The notes beneath the pieces were generated by a model. It saw only the letters and a program-made list of their open reading frames with translations, was not told the DNA's origin and searched no databases. A stretch of 26,898 bases of DNA, taken from NCBI GenBank assembly GCA_036276735.1, contig DASUOH010000026.1:1-26898 (forward strand), given 5' to 3'. A program made the position numbers and the translations under genes. Source of the DNA: VRUE01 sp036276735 (lineage in GTDB: Bacteria > Actinomycetota > Thermoleophilia > Solirubrobacterales > 70-9). Positions 15,901 to 24,900 of this stretch are shown here, piece after piece (position 1 is the first letter of the stretch; every line of letters starts with the position of its first letter).

Positions 15901-16557
15901 ATGATTCGCAATCTCAAGACGCTCGGCCTCGCCATGGTCGCGGCCCTCGCGCTCAGCGCGGTCGCTGCCTCGACGGCGTCGGCCGAACTCGAAGGCGGGT
16001 TCACAGCCGAAAACGGCACCTATCCACTGCATGTGCATGGTGTTGACGGAGAAGGTACCAACGCGCTAACAGCAGGCGGTGCGCCGGTCGAATGTGAAGA
16101 AGCGAGCTACACAGGCACCTTGGCAGAACCTTCGCCAACACTGAAGCTCGACCTGTCATTTGAAAACTGTGTCGCCGGCGCATTGACAGCCACAGTCACA
16201 GTCAACGGCTGCACATACGATTTCCACGTCGGAACAGGCACAGGCAATGGCGACTGGCATGGCGAAGCCGGATTGACATGTCCGAGCAAACCACTCGAAA
16301 TTCATTTCTACAATGCAAAGCCGCATAGCGCTGCAACGGAAGTCTGCACAGTTACGATCGGCACGCAGAAAAATCTCAAAGGCCTCACACTGACAGATCT
16401 CGGTAACAACACCGTCACAGCTGAGGGCTCGGTCGGTGGCATCAAAGGCCACCGCTCCGGTGCGTGCGTCGGAGGCGCGACAGTGCCCTTCGAAGGGGCC
16501 GTGCTCGATGCTGACATCACGGTCACAGGGACCAACGACAACCTCGACATCGGCTAG
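15901..16557 (+). CDS. small secreted protein of a Solirubrobacterales-type family
   Basis: A 218-aa precursor with an N-terminal signal peptide (MIRNLKTLGLAMVAALALSA, cleavage likely after ASTASA at about 28). The mature part is beta-rich, with repeated Thr/Val strands (TATVTVNGCTYDFHVGTGTG, VCTVTIGTQ, ITVTGTND) and six Cys that could form disulfides. It looks like a secreted or surface beta-sandwich; I recall many similar unnamed proteins in Solirubrobacterales genomes. Thr codons are odd: 17 of 28 are ACA, which is almost absent from neighbouring genes. The start ATG 15901 has AGGAAAGGAATAAGGG upstream. A decayed paralogue lies at 24652. The gene ends in a strong hairpin (16583-16622). Function is unknown. 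Confidence 0.82.
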   Translation: MIRNLKTLGLAMVAALALSAVAASTASAELEGGFTAENGTYPLHVHGVDGEGTNALTAGGAPVECEEASYTGTLAEPSPTLKLDLSFENCVAGALTATVTVNGCTYDFHVGTGTGNGDWHGEAGLTCPSKPLEIHFYNAKPHSAATEVCTVTIGTQKNLKGLTLTDLGNNTVTAEGSVGGIKGHRSGACVGGATVPFEGAVLDADITVTGTNDNLDIG

Positions 16558-16582
16558 CCGTCAGCGCTAGTTGCTGGAAGCT

Positions 16583-16622
16583 CTGACGAAGGGCCGGGAT
16601 TTTGCTCCCGGCCCTTCGTCAG
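16583..16622. terminator. strong 17-bp hairpin terminator
   Basis: CTGACGAAGGGCCGGGA (16583-16599) and its exact reverse complement (16606-16622) flank a 6-base loop (TTTTGC), 25 bases after the secreted-protein stop. No T-tract follows, so it is not a textbook intrinsic terminator. The perfect G/C-rich stem and its place at the end of a gene and before a promoter make termination the likely role. As a symmetric stem it could work on either strand. Confidence 0.75.
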
Positions 16623-16643
16623 TCGTAGGAACGACAACAACTC

Positions 16644-16673
16644 TTGACAAGCACAAAAGCGTTCCGATACAGT
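16644..16673 (+). promoter_or_regulatory. near-consensus housekeeping promoter for the giant secreted-protein genes
   Basis: TTGACA (16644-16649), a perfect -35, is separated by 18 bases from TACAGT (16668-16673), a good -10. The predicted start near 16680 leaves a leader of about 100 nt before the ATG at 16784. It is the best match to a primary sigma-factor promoter in the window. Confidence 0.75.
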
Positions 16674-16783
16674 CGCCTTGCGTTTGCGAGAGACCCGCGC
16701 GCAGGGGACACAGGAACAGGGAAACAGGGAACTAAGCCCGACTGAGCGGTCCAAGACGGCCTACGAGGGTCCGGGGAGAAGGG

Positions 16784-19700
16784 ATGGGACAGGTGAGAGA
16801 TGACGTGAAAGGACGAGATGCTTCTGCACCGTCTGTCGTAGCGAGGCCTTGCGGCGCTCGGAGCGCATCATCGCGCAACTCCCGCCTCACGGCGGCGAGC
16901 GTCTCGCTGCTGCTCACCTCGTTGACGCTCGTATTGGGCGTTTCCGCCTCGTTCGCCTCCCACGGCGTCGTCGATTACATCGGAGCACCGCCCGGTGCGC
17001 CGGCGACGGGTGTTAAAGGGGGCGAATTCGCTTCTCCGAGCGGAGTGGCTGTCAATAGCACCGGCATCGGCGCAGCGAACGAAGGTGATATCTACGTCAC
17101 CGATCGCGCCAACCACCGTGTTCAGCGCTTCGACGCGGATGGGGAGTTCATTTGGGCGATCGGTCGCGACGTGATCGCAGCCGGCAAGCCCGGCGATCTC
17201 GGCGACGTCTTCGAGAAGTGCACCGTCGCCGAAGACTGCAAGGCCGGCTCGTTCGGCGCCACCACCGACGGCCCGGTCGGCGAGTTCGACGATCCATCGG
17301 CGATCGCCATCGATCAGGCGACGGGCGACCTGTACGTCAGCGACCGCGACAACCGCCGCATCCAGCAGTTCGACGCCGATGGCAACTTCGTCCGCATGTG
17401 GGGATTCGACGTGATCGTCGCCGGGCAGCCGAACGGGAATGGCACCGGTTTCGAGGTTTGCGACATGAGCAACGGCAATGCCCAGACGGATTGCAAGCAG
17501 GGTGTTGCCGGCAATGGGGTCGGGCAGTTGGGATCGAGCGGACTCGGCACCGCCCTCCGGATCGCGATCAGGCCAAGTGAGGGCAGCCCTGCCATCCGCA
17601 AGGTCTTTGTCGCCGACACTCAGAACCGACGAATCAACACCTACAACTTCGACGGCAGCGCCCCGGCCAGCATCGGCTCCTCCGCCGTGTTCGGCGTCAG
17701 TCAGCCCACGGCCCTCGCCGTCGATTCGCGCGGGATCGTCTACGCCTCCAACTCGAGCAACGGTAACCAGGTCGAGCGCTACGACTCGGAGAACGCCAAC
17801 GGCGGCGGCGTCGGCTTCCTGCCGCCGATCACCGCGGAATCGTCGACTCCGCCTGGACCTCTGCTGACCGGGATTGCCGGCACGACTGGGGGCCTGGCGG
17901 TCGATCCGGATTCGGACGGCGTCGGCCCTGACGAGGACGTGCTCTACGTCCATCGCGATCCGTCGGCCAGCGGCCAACCGACCGTCGTCCAGCAGTTCGG
18001 GCCTCTCAACGACCCCGGCCCGACGGTGGCTCCGACCGCATCCGATGCCAATGACCACATGGCCTCGGCCGGGCTCGGCAACGTCACGGGTGCCTTTGAC
18101 TTCGACAGCGCCAGCGGGCGCCTCTTTGCCGCCGCGACCAACAACGTCCTCGGCCTTCCCTCCGGCCACCGCGTCTACATCTTCGAGCACGTCGACCCAC
18201 CCGTCGCCGCGATGAGCCCGGTGACCTTCGGCGCCACCAGCGCCACCTTCGAAGGCCAAATCGATGCAACCGGATCGCCGACCAGCTATCGCTTCGAATA
18301 CCGGGAGGCCGCCGAGGCGGAGTGGATCGCGGTGCCCCAGCCCGACGGCGACGCCGGCTCGGCGGACGGCTTCGTCTCGGTCGGGCCCCACACCGTCGAG
18401 GGTCTCGAGCCCAATACCGAGCACGAAGTGCGGCTCACCGCCTCCAAGCCTTTCAACGGCCCCAGCCATACCTCTGCCCCTGTTTCCTTCACCACGCCCA
18501 CCGGACCGCCGCGGATCGTCGGCGCGGGCACCTACGTCGATCACTCGGCCAACAGCGCGATCCTCTTCGCCACGATCGACCCGCAGAGCTCCCCCACCGC
18601 CTATCGTTTCGAGTACGGCACTGACGCCTCCTACGGCCAGAGCACTCCGCTCGAATCGGTTGGCTCTTCCGCCGACGAGCGGGTCATGGTGGCACGCATC
18701 GGCGGTCTCACGCCGGGTGTCACGTACCACTTCAATGCCGTCGCCACCAACGTCGCCGGCACGACCGAGTCCGGCGACTTGACCTTCACCAAGTCGGCGC
18801 TGCCGAGCTGCCCGAACGAGGCGCTGCGCAGCGGGTCCTCGGCGAAGCTGCCGGATTGCCGTGCCTACGAGATGGTCTCGCCGCTCGACAAAAACGGCGG
18901 CGACATCGCAACCGCCACGGTGCGGGGTGGGATCGCTTCGGCCAGGGACACGGCCTACCGGCAGGCCGCGGTCGGCGGTGGCAAGGTCACCTATAGCTCT
19001 GCCAGCGCCTTCGCCGGCGCCCCCGGCGGGCACTTTTCCAACCAGTATCTCTCCGGCCGAGGATCGACCGGTTGGTCGACCGCGCCGATCTCCGCCCGCC
19101 GTGGCCGCACTGTGCTCGATCCGCCTGTCGCCGTCGATCCCTCCTTCTGGGAAGCCGGGGAGTTCTTCCAGGGCTTTTCTCCGGACCTGAGCTCCGCATG
19201 GGCCCTCGATTCCAACCTCGAGCCGCTCTCCACCGATGCGTTGGACGGCTATGTGAATCTGTACCGGCGCGACACCTCCTCGCTGACCGACGAAGCGCTG
19301 ACCGACGACGGGCCCAGCGACGACGCGCCGTACGGGCCAACCAGCGTCGAGCTGGACGTCCAGGGGTTCACCGATCTCGGCGGGCTCAGGTTCGGTGGCG
19401 CGTCGGCCGATCTGCGCCACCAGGTCTTCGTCGCCAATGCGGCGCTCACGCCCGATGCCGTCGTCGCGCCGACCGCTGCCCAGAACAAAGGGCAGGTCTA
19501 CGACCTCGTCGACGGGCAGTTGCACATGGTCAGCGTCCTCCCCAACGGAAGCCCCGCGACGACCAACTCCTTTCCCGGAACGGCTAGCCTGAGCACGTTT
19601 TACGAGACCCGCAATGCCTCAGTCCGCAATGCCGTCTCGGCCGACGGCTCGAAGGTCTTCTGGAGCACCACCAGCGCCGACAACGGAGCCGGGGCGCTCT

Positions 19701-21097
19701 ACGTCCGCGAAAATCCTGAGCGGCCGCAGAGCACCAGCGGCTGCGAACCGGAAAAAGCCTGCACGGTCTTGATCAGCGCCGGCCCGGCCTGGTTCTGGGG
19801 CGCCAGCCACGACGGCTCGAAGGCGCTCTTCAGCCTCGGCAACGCCGTCGACGACAAGGACCTCTATGTCTTCGACGTCGCCTCGCGGACGGCGACCTTG
19901 ATCGCCGAGCAGGCCTGGGGCGTCTCCGCCGCCTCCGACGACCTCTCCCACGTTTACTACGTCTCGCGCGAGGATCGCGATGGCGCCGGTCCCGCGCAGG
20001 CGGGGGAGAACAACGTCTACGACTACCACCAGGAATCCTCCACGCTGGTTGGCGCGGTGCCGAGCGTCGACGTCACCGGTGTGCAACAGATCATTGGGGA
20101 CCACACCGACACCAGCGCCGGCATGGTCGGCCGGCTCCTCGGAGGCAATCCGAGTCCCCACCATACGCAGAGCAGGACGACGCCGAGTGGAAGGTATTTC
20201 GTCTTCATGTCGACTAGCACCGATCTGGCCGACGTGGTCGCCGGCTACGACAACACCGACCTCCACACCGGTGAGCCGGACTTCGAGGTCTACCGCTACG
20301 ACGCCGAGGCGGCCGATCCGGATCGGCTCAGTTGCGTCTCCTGCAACCCGGCCGGGATCCGCCCGCGCGGCGTCTTGCTCAGGTTCCCCTATTCCCCGAC
20401 CGACGCGCGCTTCACCGCTTTCCCCGAGCTGCGCACCGCCGCCACCATCCCGACGCACGAACACGACAACTACGCCTCGCGCGTGGTTTCGGACGACGGC
20501 AGCCGCATCTTCTTCCACACCGAGGAAGCGCTGCTGCCGCAGGACGCCAACGGGGTGCAGGACCTCTATCAGTGGCAGGCCGAGGGGACCGGCGAATGCG
20601 TGGTTGGCGCCGAGGGCCATTTCGCGGGCAACGATGGCTGTCTCCGGCTGATCTCCAGCGGACGCTCTGGGGCCCCGTCGGAGTTCGTCGACGCGACCCC
20701 CGACGGGGAGGAGGTCTTCCTCTCCACGGCCGAGGGTCTCGATCCGCGCGATCCTGGCCTGCGCGATGTCTACGTCGCCAAGTCCGGCGGTGGCTTCCCG
20801 CTGCCGAGTCCCGTAGCCCCGTGCGAAGGCGAAGCCTGCCAGAGCCCGCCGCCGCCACCGGGCTTTGACACTCCCGCCAGCTCGGTCTTCTCGGGCCCCG
20901 GCGATCCGGACGTCTCCGTCAAGCCGCGCTGCAAGCGAGGCCAGGTGCGCCGCGGTAGTCGTTGCGTCGCCAGGCGCGCATCGCGACGCAAGTGCAAACG
21001 CGGGAGCAGGGCCTCTCGGCGGTGCAGCCGACGTGCGGGCCGCCTGAGCAATACCCAGCAGCGCCGAACCAACAAGAGCAGGAGGGCAGGAAAGTGA
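16784..21097 (+). CDS. giant secreted NHL-repeat / fibronectin-III-like / beta-propeller protein
   Basis: A 1437-aa exported protein. After a long basic n-region, a hydrophobic segment (about 37-60, ASVSLLLTSLTLVLGVSASF) acts as signal peptide or anchor. Residues about 65-460 hold NHL-type propeller repeats such as DIYVTDRANHRVQRFDADGE and DLYVSDRDNRRIQQFDADGN. Two fibronectin-III-like units follow (about 470-570 and 575-675; SPTSYRFEYREA, SPTAYRFEYGTDA). From CPNEALRSG (about 676) to about 1350 is a TolB/WD40-like region typical of Thermoleophilia surface proteins. A Pro-rich stretch (about 1355) and an Arg/Lys-rich tail with several Cys (about 1379-1437) end it; the tail may hold the protein to the wall. 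The ATG has GGGGAGAAGGG directly upstream. Function is unknown; adhesion or wall architecture is a guess. Confidence 0.85.
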   Translation: MGQVRDDVKGRDASAPSVVARPCGARSASSRNSRLTAASVSLLLTSLTLVLGVSASFASHGVVDYIGAPPGAPATGVKGGEFASPSGVAVNSTGIGAANEGDIYVTDRANHRVQRFDADGEFIWAIGRDVIAAGKPGDLGDVFEKCTVAEDCKAGSFGATTDGPVGEFDDPSAIAIDQATGDLYVSDRDNRRIQQFDADGNFVRMWGFDVIVAGQPNGNGTGFEVCDMSNGNAQTDCKQGVAGNGVGQLGSSGLGTALRIAIRPSEGSPAIRKVFVADTQNRRINTYNFDGSAPASIGSSAVFGVSQPTALAVDSRGIVYASNSSNGNQVERYDSENANGGGVGFLPPITAESSTPPGPLLTGIAGTTGGLAVDPDSDGVGPDEDVLYVHRDPSASGQPTVVQQFGPLNDPGPTVAPTASDANDHMASAGLGNVTGAFDFDSASGRLFAAATNNVLGLPSGHRVYIFEHVDPPVAAMSPVTFGATSATFEGQIDATGSPTSYRFEYREAAEAEWIAVPQPDGDAGSADGFVSVGPHTVEGLEPNTEHEVRLTASKPFNGPSHTSAPVSFTTPTGPPRIVGAGTYVDHSANSAILFATIDPQSSPTAYRFEYGTDASYGQSTPLESVGSSADERVMVARIGGLTPGVTYHFNAVATNVAGTTESGDLTFTKSALPSCPNEALRSGSSAKLPDCRAYEMVSPLDKNGGDIATATVRGGIASARDTAYRQAAVGGGKVTYSSASAFAGAPGGHFSNQYLSGRGSTGWSTAPISARRGRTVLDPPVAVDPSFWEAGEFFQGFSPDLSSAWALDSNLEPLSTDALDGYVNLYRRDTSSLTDEALTDDGPSDDAPYGPTSVELDVQGFTDLGGLRFGGASADLRHQVFVANAALTPDAVVAPTAAQNKGQVYDLVDGQLHMVSVLPNGSPATTNSFPGTASLSTFYETRNASVRNAVSADGSKVFWSTTSADNGAGALYVRENPERPQSTSGCEPEKACTVLISAGPAWFWGASHDGSKALFSLGNAVDDKDLYVFDVASRTATLIAEQAWGVSAASDDLSHVYYVSREDRDGAGPAQAGENNVYDYHQESSTLVGAVPSVDVTGVQQIIGDHTDTSAGMVGRLLGGNPSPHHTQSRTTPSGRYFVFMSTSTDLADVVAGYDNTDLHTGEPDFEVYRYDAEAADPDRLSCVSCNPAGIRPRGVLLRFPYSPTDARFTAFPELRTAATIPTHEHDNYASRVVSDDGSRIFFHTEEALLPQDANGVQDLYQWQAEGTGECVVGAEGHFAGNDGCLRLISSGRSGAPSEFVDATPDGEEVFLSTAEGLDPRDPGLRDVYVAKSGGGFPLPSPVAPCEGEACQSPPPPPGFDTPASSVFSGPGDPDVSVKPRCKRGQVRRGSRCVARRASRRKCKRGSRASRRCSRRAGRLSNTQQRRTNKSRRAGK

Positions 21098-24000
21098 TCG
21101 GGCGTCGCCAGAGAAGCTCCATGGCCAGGTGCCTCCTGGCCTCCGTTGCCGCCGTGCTCCTCCTCGGCGCCGCGCCGGCGGCGGCGGCGCCCGTGCTCGA
21201 GGTGTCCGCGAGCCCGAACCCGGCGACCGCGCCCGCCGGGGGCTACGCCGAGTTCGACCTCACCGTCTCGAACAGCGGCGACGTCGCCACCAGCGGCCTG
21301 GTCACGGTCGACGTCACGGTTCCGCCTGGGCTCGAGGTCGGCGCCGCCAGCGCCAACACCGTCGGCATCAACACCTGGAAATGCACGGTTGCCGCCGACG
21401 CCGCTTCGCTGCGATGTGAAGGTCCGGGGAACAGCCTCTTCGGACCATTCATCGCAGCTCCGATAGCCGCCGGCCAGTCCGCCTGTCAGAGCGGGACGGC
21501 GAGCTGCCGCATCACCGTCGCGGTCAAGGTCGCATCCAGCACCCCACCGGGAACGGTCGTCTCTCCCGACGTCGAAGCCTGCGGCGGCGGTGCCCCCGCC
21601 TGCTTCGAGGGAACCGCCCCGATCGAAATCGGACCCCCTTCGGAGTTCGGGATCGGCGACTTCGACGTGCAGTACCTCGATCGCGACGGCACGGCTGCCA
21701 CCCAGGCCGGCTCGCACCCGTACGCGATGGTTACCAAGTTCGAGGTCGAGACGGTCCGCTGGCTCAATGCGGAATCCGGACTCATGGGCAACGCCGTCTC
21801 GGGCAAGATCAAGGACGTCGTGATCGAACAGCTCGACGGCTTCGTCGGCAACGGCACGATGCCGCGCTGCAGCAGCGCTGACTTCCTTTCCGTTAGCCCC
21901 GTCAAACCAGTCGACACCAACAAGACCGCCTGCCCCGACGCGACCGTCGTCGGGATCAGCGACGTCGATCTGTTCTTTCAGGGCGGCAATCCCTTCCCCG
22001 TCTCGCCGATCTACAACCTCGAGCCGCCTCCGGGCAAGGCTGCGAGGCTCGGCTTCCGCATCCGCGGCGTCCCCGCCGTGGTCGACGTCGTGCCGAAGGA
22101 AGTTCCCAACTACAACATCGTCGCCGCGTCGCTCAACACCAGCGCCGCCGTTCCGGTCATCTCAGCCAAGGTGATGCTCTGGGGGGTGCCCGCGGATGCA
22201 GCGCACGACTTCCATCGAGGGAATTGTGCAGAGGTCAATCGTGCCGACTTCAAATTGATCGAGGGCGAAGGCGGCTGTTCTTACGACGCTGAACCAAAGG
22301 CTTTCCTCACCCTGCCGCGCAGCTGCGGCGGCTCGACCGAGAGCAGCTACAGCGTCTCGGCTTGGGAAGAGCCGCAGACCTTCGTCAGGGGCAGCGTCGT
22401 CAACCACGATGGCGTCTTCGGCTACGACCCCGAAACCGAACCGCCCAACCCGCAGGACTTCACCGGCTGCGCCAGGGTCGGCTTCGGACCGACGATCGAG
22501 GGGGCATCGACCACCAGGGCGGCGCAGAGCCCGACCGGGCTCAATTTCGGCATCGAGGTCGACGACCCGAACCTGACCAGCGCCAAAGAGGGCGCGATCG
22601 CCGACACGGAGATCAAGAAGGCCGTCGTCACCCTCCCGGAGGGCGTCACCGCCAACCCCTCGCTCGCCGAAGGGTTGGAGGTCTGCACCGAGGCCCAGCT
22701 GGAAGCCGAGACCGTCGCCTCCCCGCAGGGCGCCCACTGTCCTGACGGGGCCAAGATCGGCACGGTTGAAGTCGAGAGCCCGCTGATCGACCAGACCGTC
22801 GACGGCGCCGTGTACGTCGCCGAGCCGTTCAAGAACAAGCTCGGCAGCCTCATCGCCCTCTACATCGTGATCAAGAACCCGGAGCTGGGGATCATCGTCA
22901 AGAACCGGCTCAAGGTCGAGCCGGATCCGCAAACCGGTCAGCTGACGACGACCGTGGCGGACATCCCACAGCTGCCCTTCTCGCAGTTCCGGATGAAGCT
23001 GCGCGAGGGGGGCCGCTCACCGCTGATCAGCCCGCCCGGTTGCGGCAAACACACGATCACGGCCGAACTCACCCCATGGTCTGGGGGATCGACGATCACC
23101 GAAACCTCGAGCTTCGAGATCATTTCGGGCCCGAACGAGGGTCCCTGCCCCTCGGGAGGCCGGCCATTCGAGCCGGGCTTCTTCGCCGGCGCGCTCAACA
23201 ACAACGGCGGCTCGTTCTCGCCGTTCATGATGCGCCTGACCAGGCGCGACGGTGACCAGGACCTGGTGCGCTTCGACGCCACGCTGCCACCGGGAGTTCT
23301 GGCGAAACTGGCAGGGGTCGACAAATGCTCCGACGCGCAGATAGCGGCCGCCAAGGCAAAGACGGGCAAAGAGGAGCTCGCGAGCCCGTCCTGCCCGGCC
23401 AACTCCAAGATCGGCAACGTCTGGGGCGGCGCCGGCGTCGGCTCACAGCTCACCTACGTCCCCGGCTCGGTCTACCTGGCGGGTCCGTTCGACGGCGCCC
23501 CGATCTCGGTGGTGGGCGTGGTTCCGGCCGTGGCCGGTCCGTTCGACGTCGGCACCGTGGTCACCCAACAGGCGTTGGTAGTCGACCCGGTAACCGGGAT
23601 CGTGCGGGCGGACGGCGAGAAATCCGATCCGATCCCCCACATACTCGCCGGGATCCCGCTCAACGTGCGCGACATCCAGGTGCGTATCGACCGGCCCGAG
23701 TTCACGCTTAATCCGACCTCGTGTGACCCCTACGCGACCCTGGCCGGCATTTGGGGTGGAGGCAACCAGGTCTTCAGCCTCCTCGACGACTCTCCGGTGG
23801 ACCGGTCGGCCCACTTCCAAGCGTCCAACTGCTCGCGATTGGGCTTCAAGCCGCACCTCGCCCTCCGCTTGCGGGGCGGTACCCGCCGCGGCGCCAACCC
23901 GGCGCTGAGGGCTGTGCTCAGGCCACGGCCCGGCGACGCCAACCTCGAGGACGTGGTCGTGCGCCTGCCGCGCTCGGCCTTCCTCGACCAGGCTCATATC

Positions 24001-24435
24001 CGCACGATCTGCACTCGTGTGGAGTTCGCCGCTGACAACTGCCCCAAGGGCTCGATCTACGGCCGGGTGCGGGCTTTCACCCCACTGCTGGACGAACCGC
24101 TCGAGGGCCCCGCCTACCTCAGGTCATCAGACAATGAGCTACCGGACCTGGTCTATGACCTCAACGGCCTGGTCGACATCGAGTCCTCGGCGCGGATCGA
24201 CTCGATCGGGGGCGGAATTCGGGCCACCTTCAAGGGCATCCCGGATGCCCCGCTGACCAAGGTCGTGGTCAACATGCAGGGTGGCAAAAAGGGTCTGATC
24301 GTCAACAGCCGCAATCTCTGCTCCAGCCGCTCCCGCGCCAACGTCCGGCTCGACGGCCACAACGGCAAGGAGCGCAGCTTCAGGCCGGTGGTGCGAGCCG
24401 GCTGCGGGAAGGGACGCAAAGGCCACAAGCGCTGA
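21094..24435 (+). CDS. giant secreted DUF11-like repeat protein
   Basis: A 1113-aa exported protein. I choose GTG 21094, which overlaps the upstream stop (GTGA) and sits 7 bases after AGGAGGG. The open frame runs further upstream, but that part is the previous gene's basic tail in another frame. ATG 21121 is the alternative. The signal peptide is MARCLLASVAAVLLLGAAPAA. Next comes a DUF11/CARDB-like beta domain (about 35-150; YAEFDLTVSNSGDVATSG). Long repeats of a Cys-containing domain follow, with pairs such as LPEGVTANPSLAEGLEVC and LPPGVLAKLAGVDKCSDAQI, each followed by a CP..(S/A)KIG-type segment. The C-terminus is basic (GCGKGRKGHKR), like its partner's. Coupling to the 1437-aa protein suggests equal amounts and perhaps a joint surface structure. 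Confidence 0.85.
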   Translation: MIGRRQRSSMARCLLASVAAVLLLGAAPAAAAPVLEVSASPNPATAPAGGYAEFDLTVSNSGDVATSGLVTVDVTVPPGLEVGAASANTVGINTWKCTVAADAASLRCEGPGNSLFGPFIAAPIAAGQSACQSGTASCRITVAVKVASSTPPGTVVSPDVEACGGGAPACFEGTAPIEIGPPSEFGIGDFDVQYLDRDGTAATQAGSHPYAMVTKFEVETVRWLNAESGLMGNAVSGKIKDVVIEQLDGFVGNGTMPRCSSADFLSVSPVKPVDTNKTACPDATVVGISDVDLFFQGGNPFPVSPIYNLEPPPGKAARLGFRIRGVPAVVDVVPKEVPNYNIVAASLNTSAAVPVISAKVMLWGVPADAAHDFHRGNCAEVNRADFKLIEGEGGCSYDAEPKAFLTLPRSCGGSTESSYSVSAWEEPQTFVRGSVVNHDGVFGYDPETEPPNPQDFTGCARVGFGPTIEGASTTRAAQSPTGLNFGIEVDDPNLTSAKEGAIADTEIKKAVVTLPEGVTANPSLAEGLEVCTEAQLEAETVASPQGAHCPDGAKIGTVEVESPLIDQTVDGAVYVAEPFKNKLGSLIALYIVIKNPELGIIVKNRLKVEPDPQTGQLTTTVADIPQLPFSQFRMKLREGGRSPLISPPGCGKHTITAELTPWSGGSTITETSSFEIISGPNEGPCPSGGRPFEPGFFAGALNNNGGSFSPFMMRLTRRDGDQDLVRFDATLPPGVLAKLAGVDKCSDAQIAAAKAKTGKEELASPSCPANSKIGNVWGGAGVGSQLTYVPGSVYLAGPFDGAPISVVGVVPAVAGPFDVGTVVTQQALVVDPVTGIVRADGEKSDPIPHILAGIPLNVRDIQVRIDRPEFTLNPTSCDPYATLAGIWGGGNQVFSLLDDSPVDRSAHFQASNCSRLGFKPHLALRLRGGTRRGANPALRAVLRPRPGDANLEDVVVRLPRSAFLDQAHIRTICTRVEFAADNCPKGSIYGRVRAFTPLLDEPLEGPAYLRSSDNELPDLVYDLNGLVDIESSARIDSIGGGIRATFKGIPDAPLTKVVVNMQGGKKGLIVNSRNLCSSRSRANVRLDGHNGKERSFRPVVRAGCGKGRKGHKR

Positions 24436-24450
24436 GCCATCGCGCGCCGC

Positions 24451-24651
24451 GCGCCGATCTGCCGGGACGCCGGTCGGCGCACACGAGAATTCCTCACCGC
24501 GCTTTTGCGGGGCAAAGCGTGAATCGCCGCTGGCTACCCACGTCGAGCTGGACAGGGCGCGGGTCTTTCTGGACTGATCGCGCCGGGGTCGTTATATGGA
24601 TCGGACGTCCCTGAGGTGAAGGGACTCAAGTCCACGCGAAAGGAAGAAGAG
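24451..24651 (+). promoter_or_regulatory. structured leader element, copy B
   Basis: This is the second copy, starting 16 bases after the 1113-aa gene. Hairpin 1 pairs GCGCCGATC (24451-24459) with GGTCGGCGC (24472-24480) over 9 bp, closing the C-A mismatch of copy A with a C-G pair. The loop again ends GGGACGCC. Hairpin 2 is CGCTTTTGC (24500-24508) with GCAAAGCG (24512-24519). Hairpin 3 is GTCCCT with AGGGAC (near 24609-24627). The distance to the former start codon (201 nt) matches copy A (202) and copy C (200). It leads into a dead gene. Confidence 0.58.
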
Positions 24652-24900
24652 ACGATTGGCAACCTCAGAATCCTCGGCCGCGCGCCCTGGCCGCCGCACT
24701 CGTCCTTGGCGCAGTCGTCGCCCCGGCGGCATCGGCCGAACTCGAAGGGCAGTTCACAGCCGGAAACGGGAATTATCCCTTGCACGTGCACGGGGTGGCA
24801 GGAGAAGGTCAAAACGAACTCACAGTGGGCAGTACACAGATTCAATGCAAAGCGGAAAACTACACAGGCGAACTGAAAAGAAGCATCAGACGCAATGAAG
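24652..24900 (+). pseudogene. decayed, truncated copy of the small secreted-protein gene at 15901
   Basis: The sequence follows the gene at 15901 from the ribosome-binding region onward, but three lesions are visible. The start codon is ACG (24652) where the intact copy has ATG. A frameshift near 24685, net two bases gained or one lost, separates TIGNLRILGR from the rest. The rest (AALVLGAVVAPAASAELEGQ, then FTAGNGNYPLHVHGVAGEGQ) is in the frame that includes 24780. It then breaks off after YTGEL, less than halfway along, at the stop codon of pilT. ACA codons are frequent here too. The leader upstream is still well preserved. Confidence 0.8.

Noticed and set aside
16868..19525. 885-codon open frame on the minus strand opposite the 1437-aa gene
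   Set aside because: It is a shadow of the real gene: Val/Gly/Arg/Asp-rich composition, no domain signature, no ribosome-binding site, and the plus-strand frame has a signal peptide and clear repeats.
20962..21093. longer N-terminus for the 1113-aa protein
   Set aside because: It overlaps the conserved basic tail of the 1437-aa gene, and a strong Shine-Dalgarno sequence and signal peptide mark GTG 21094.
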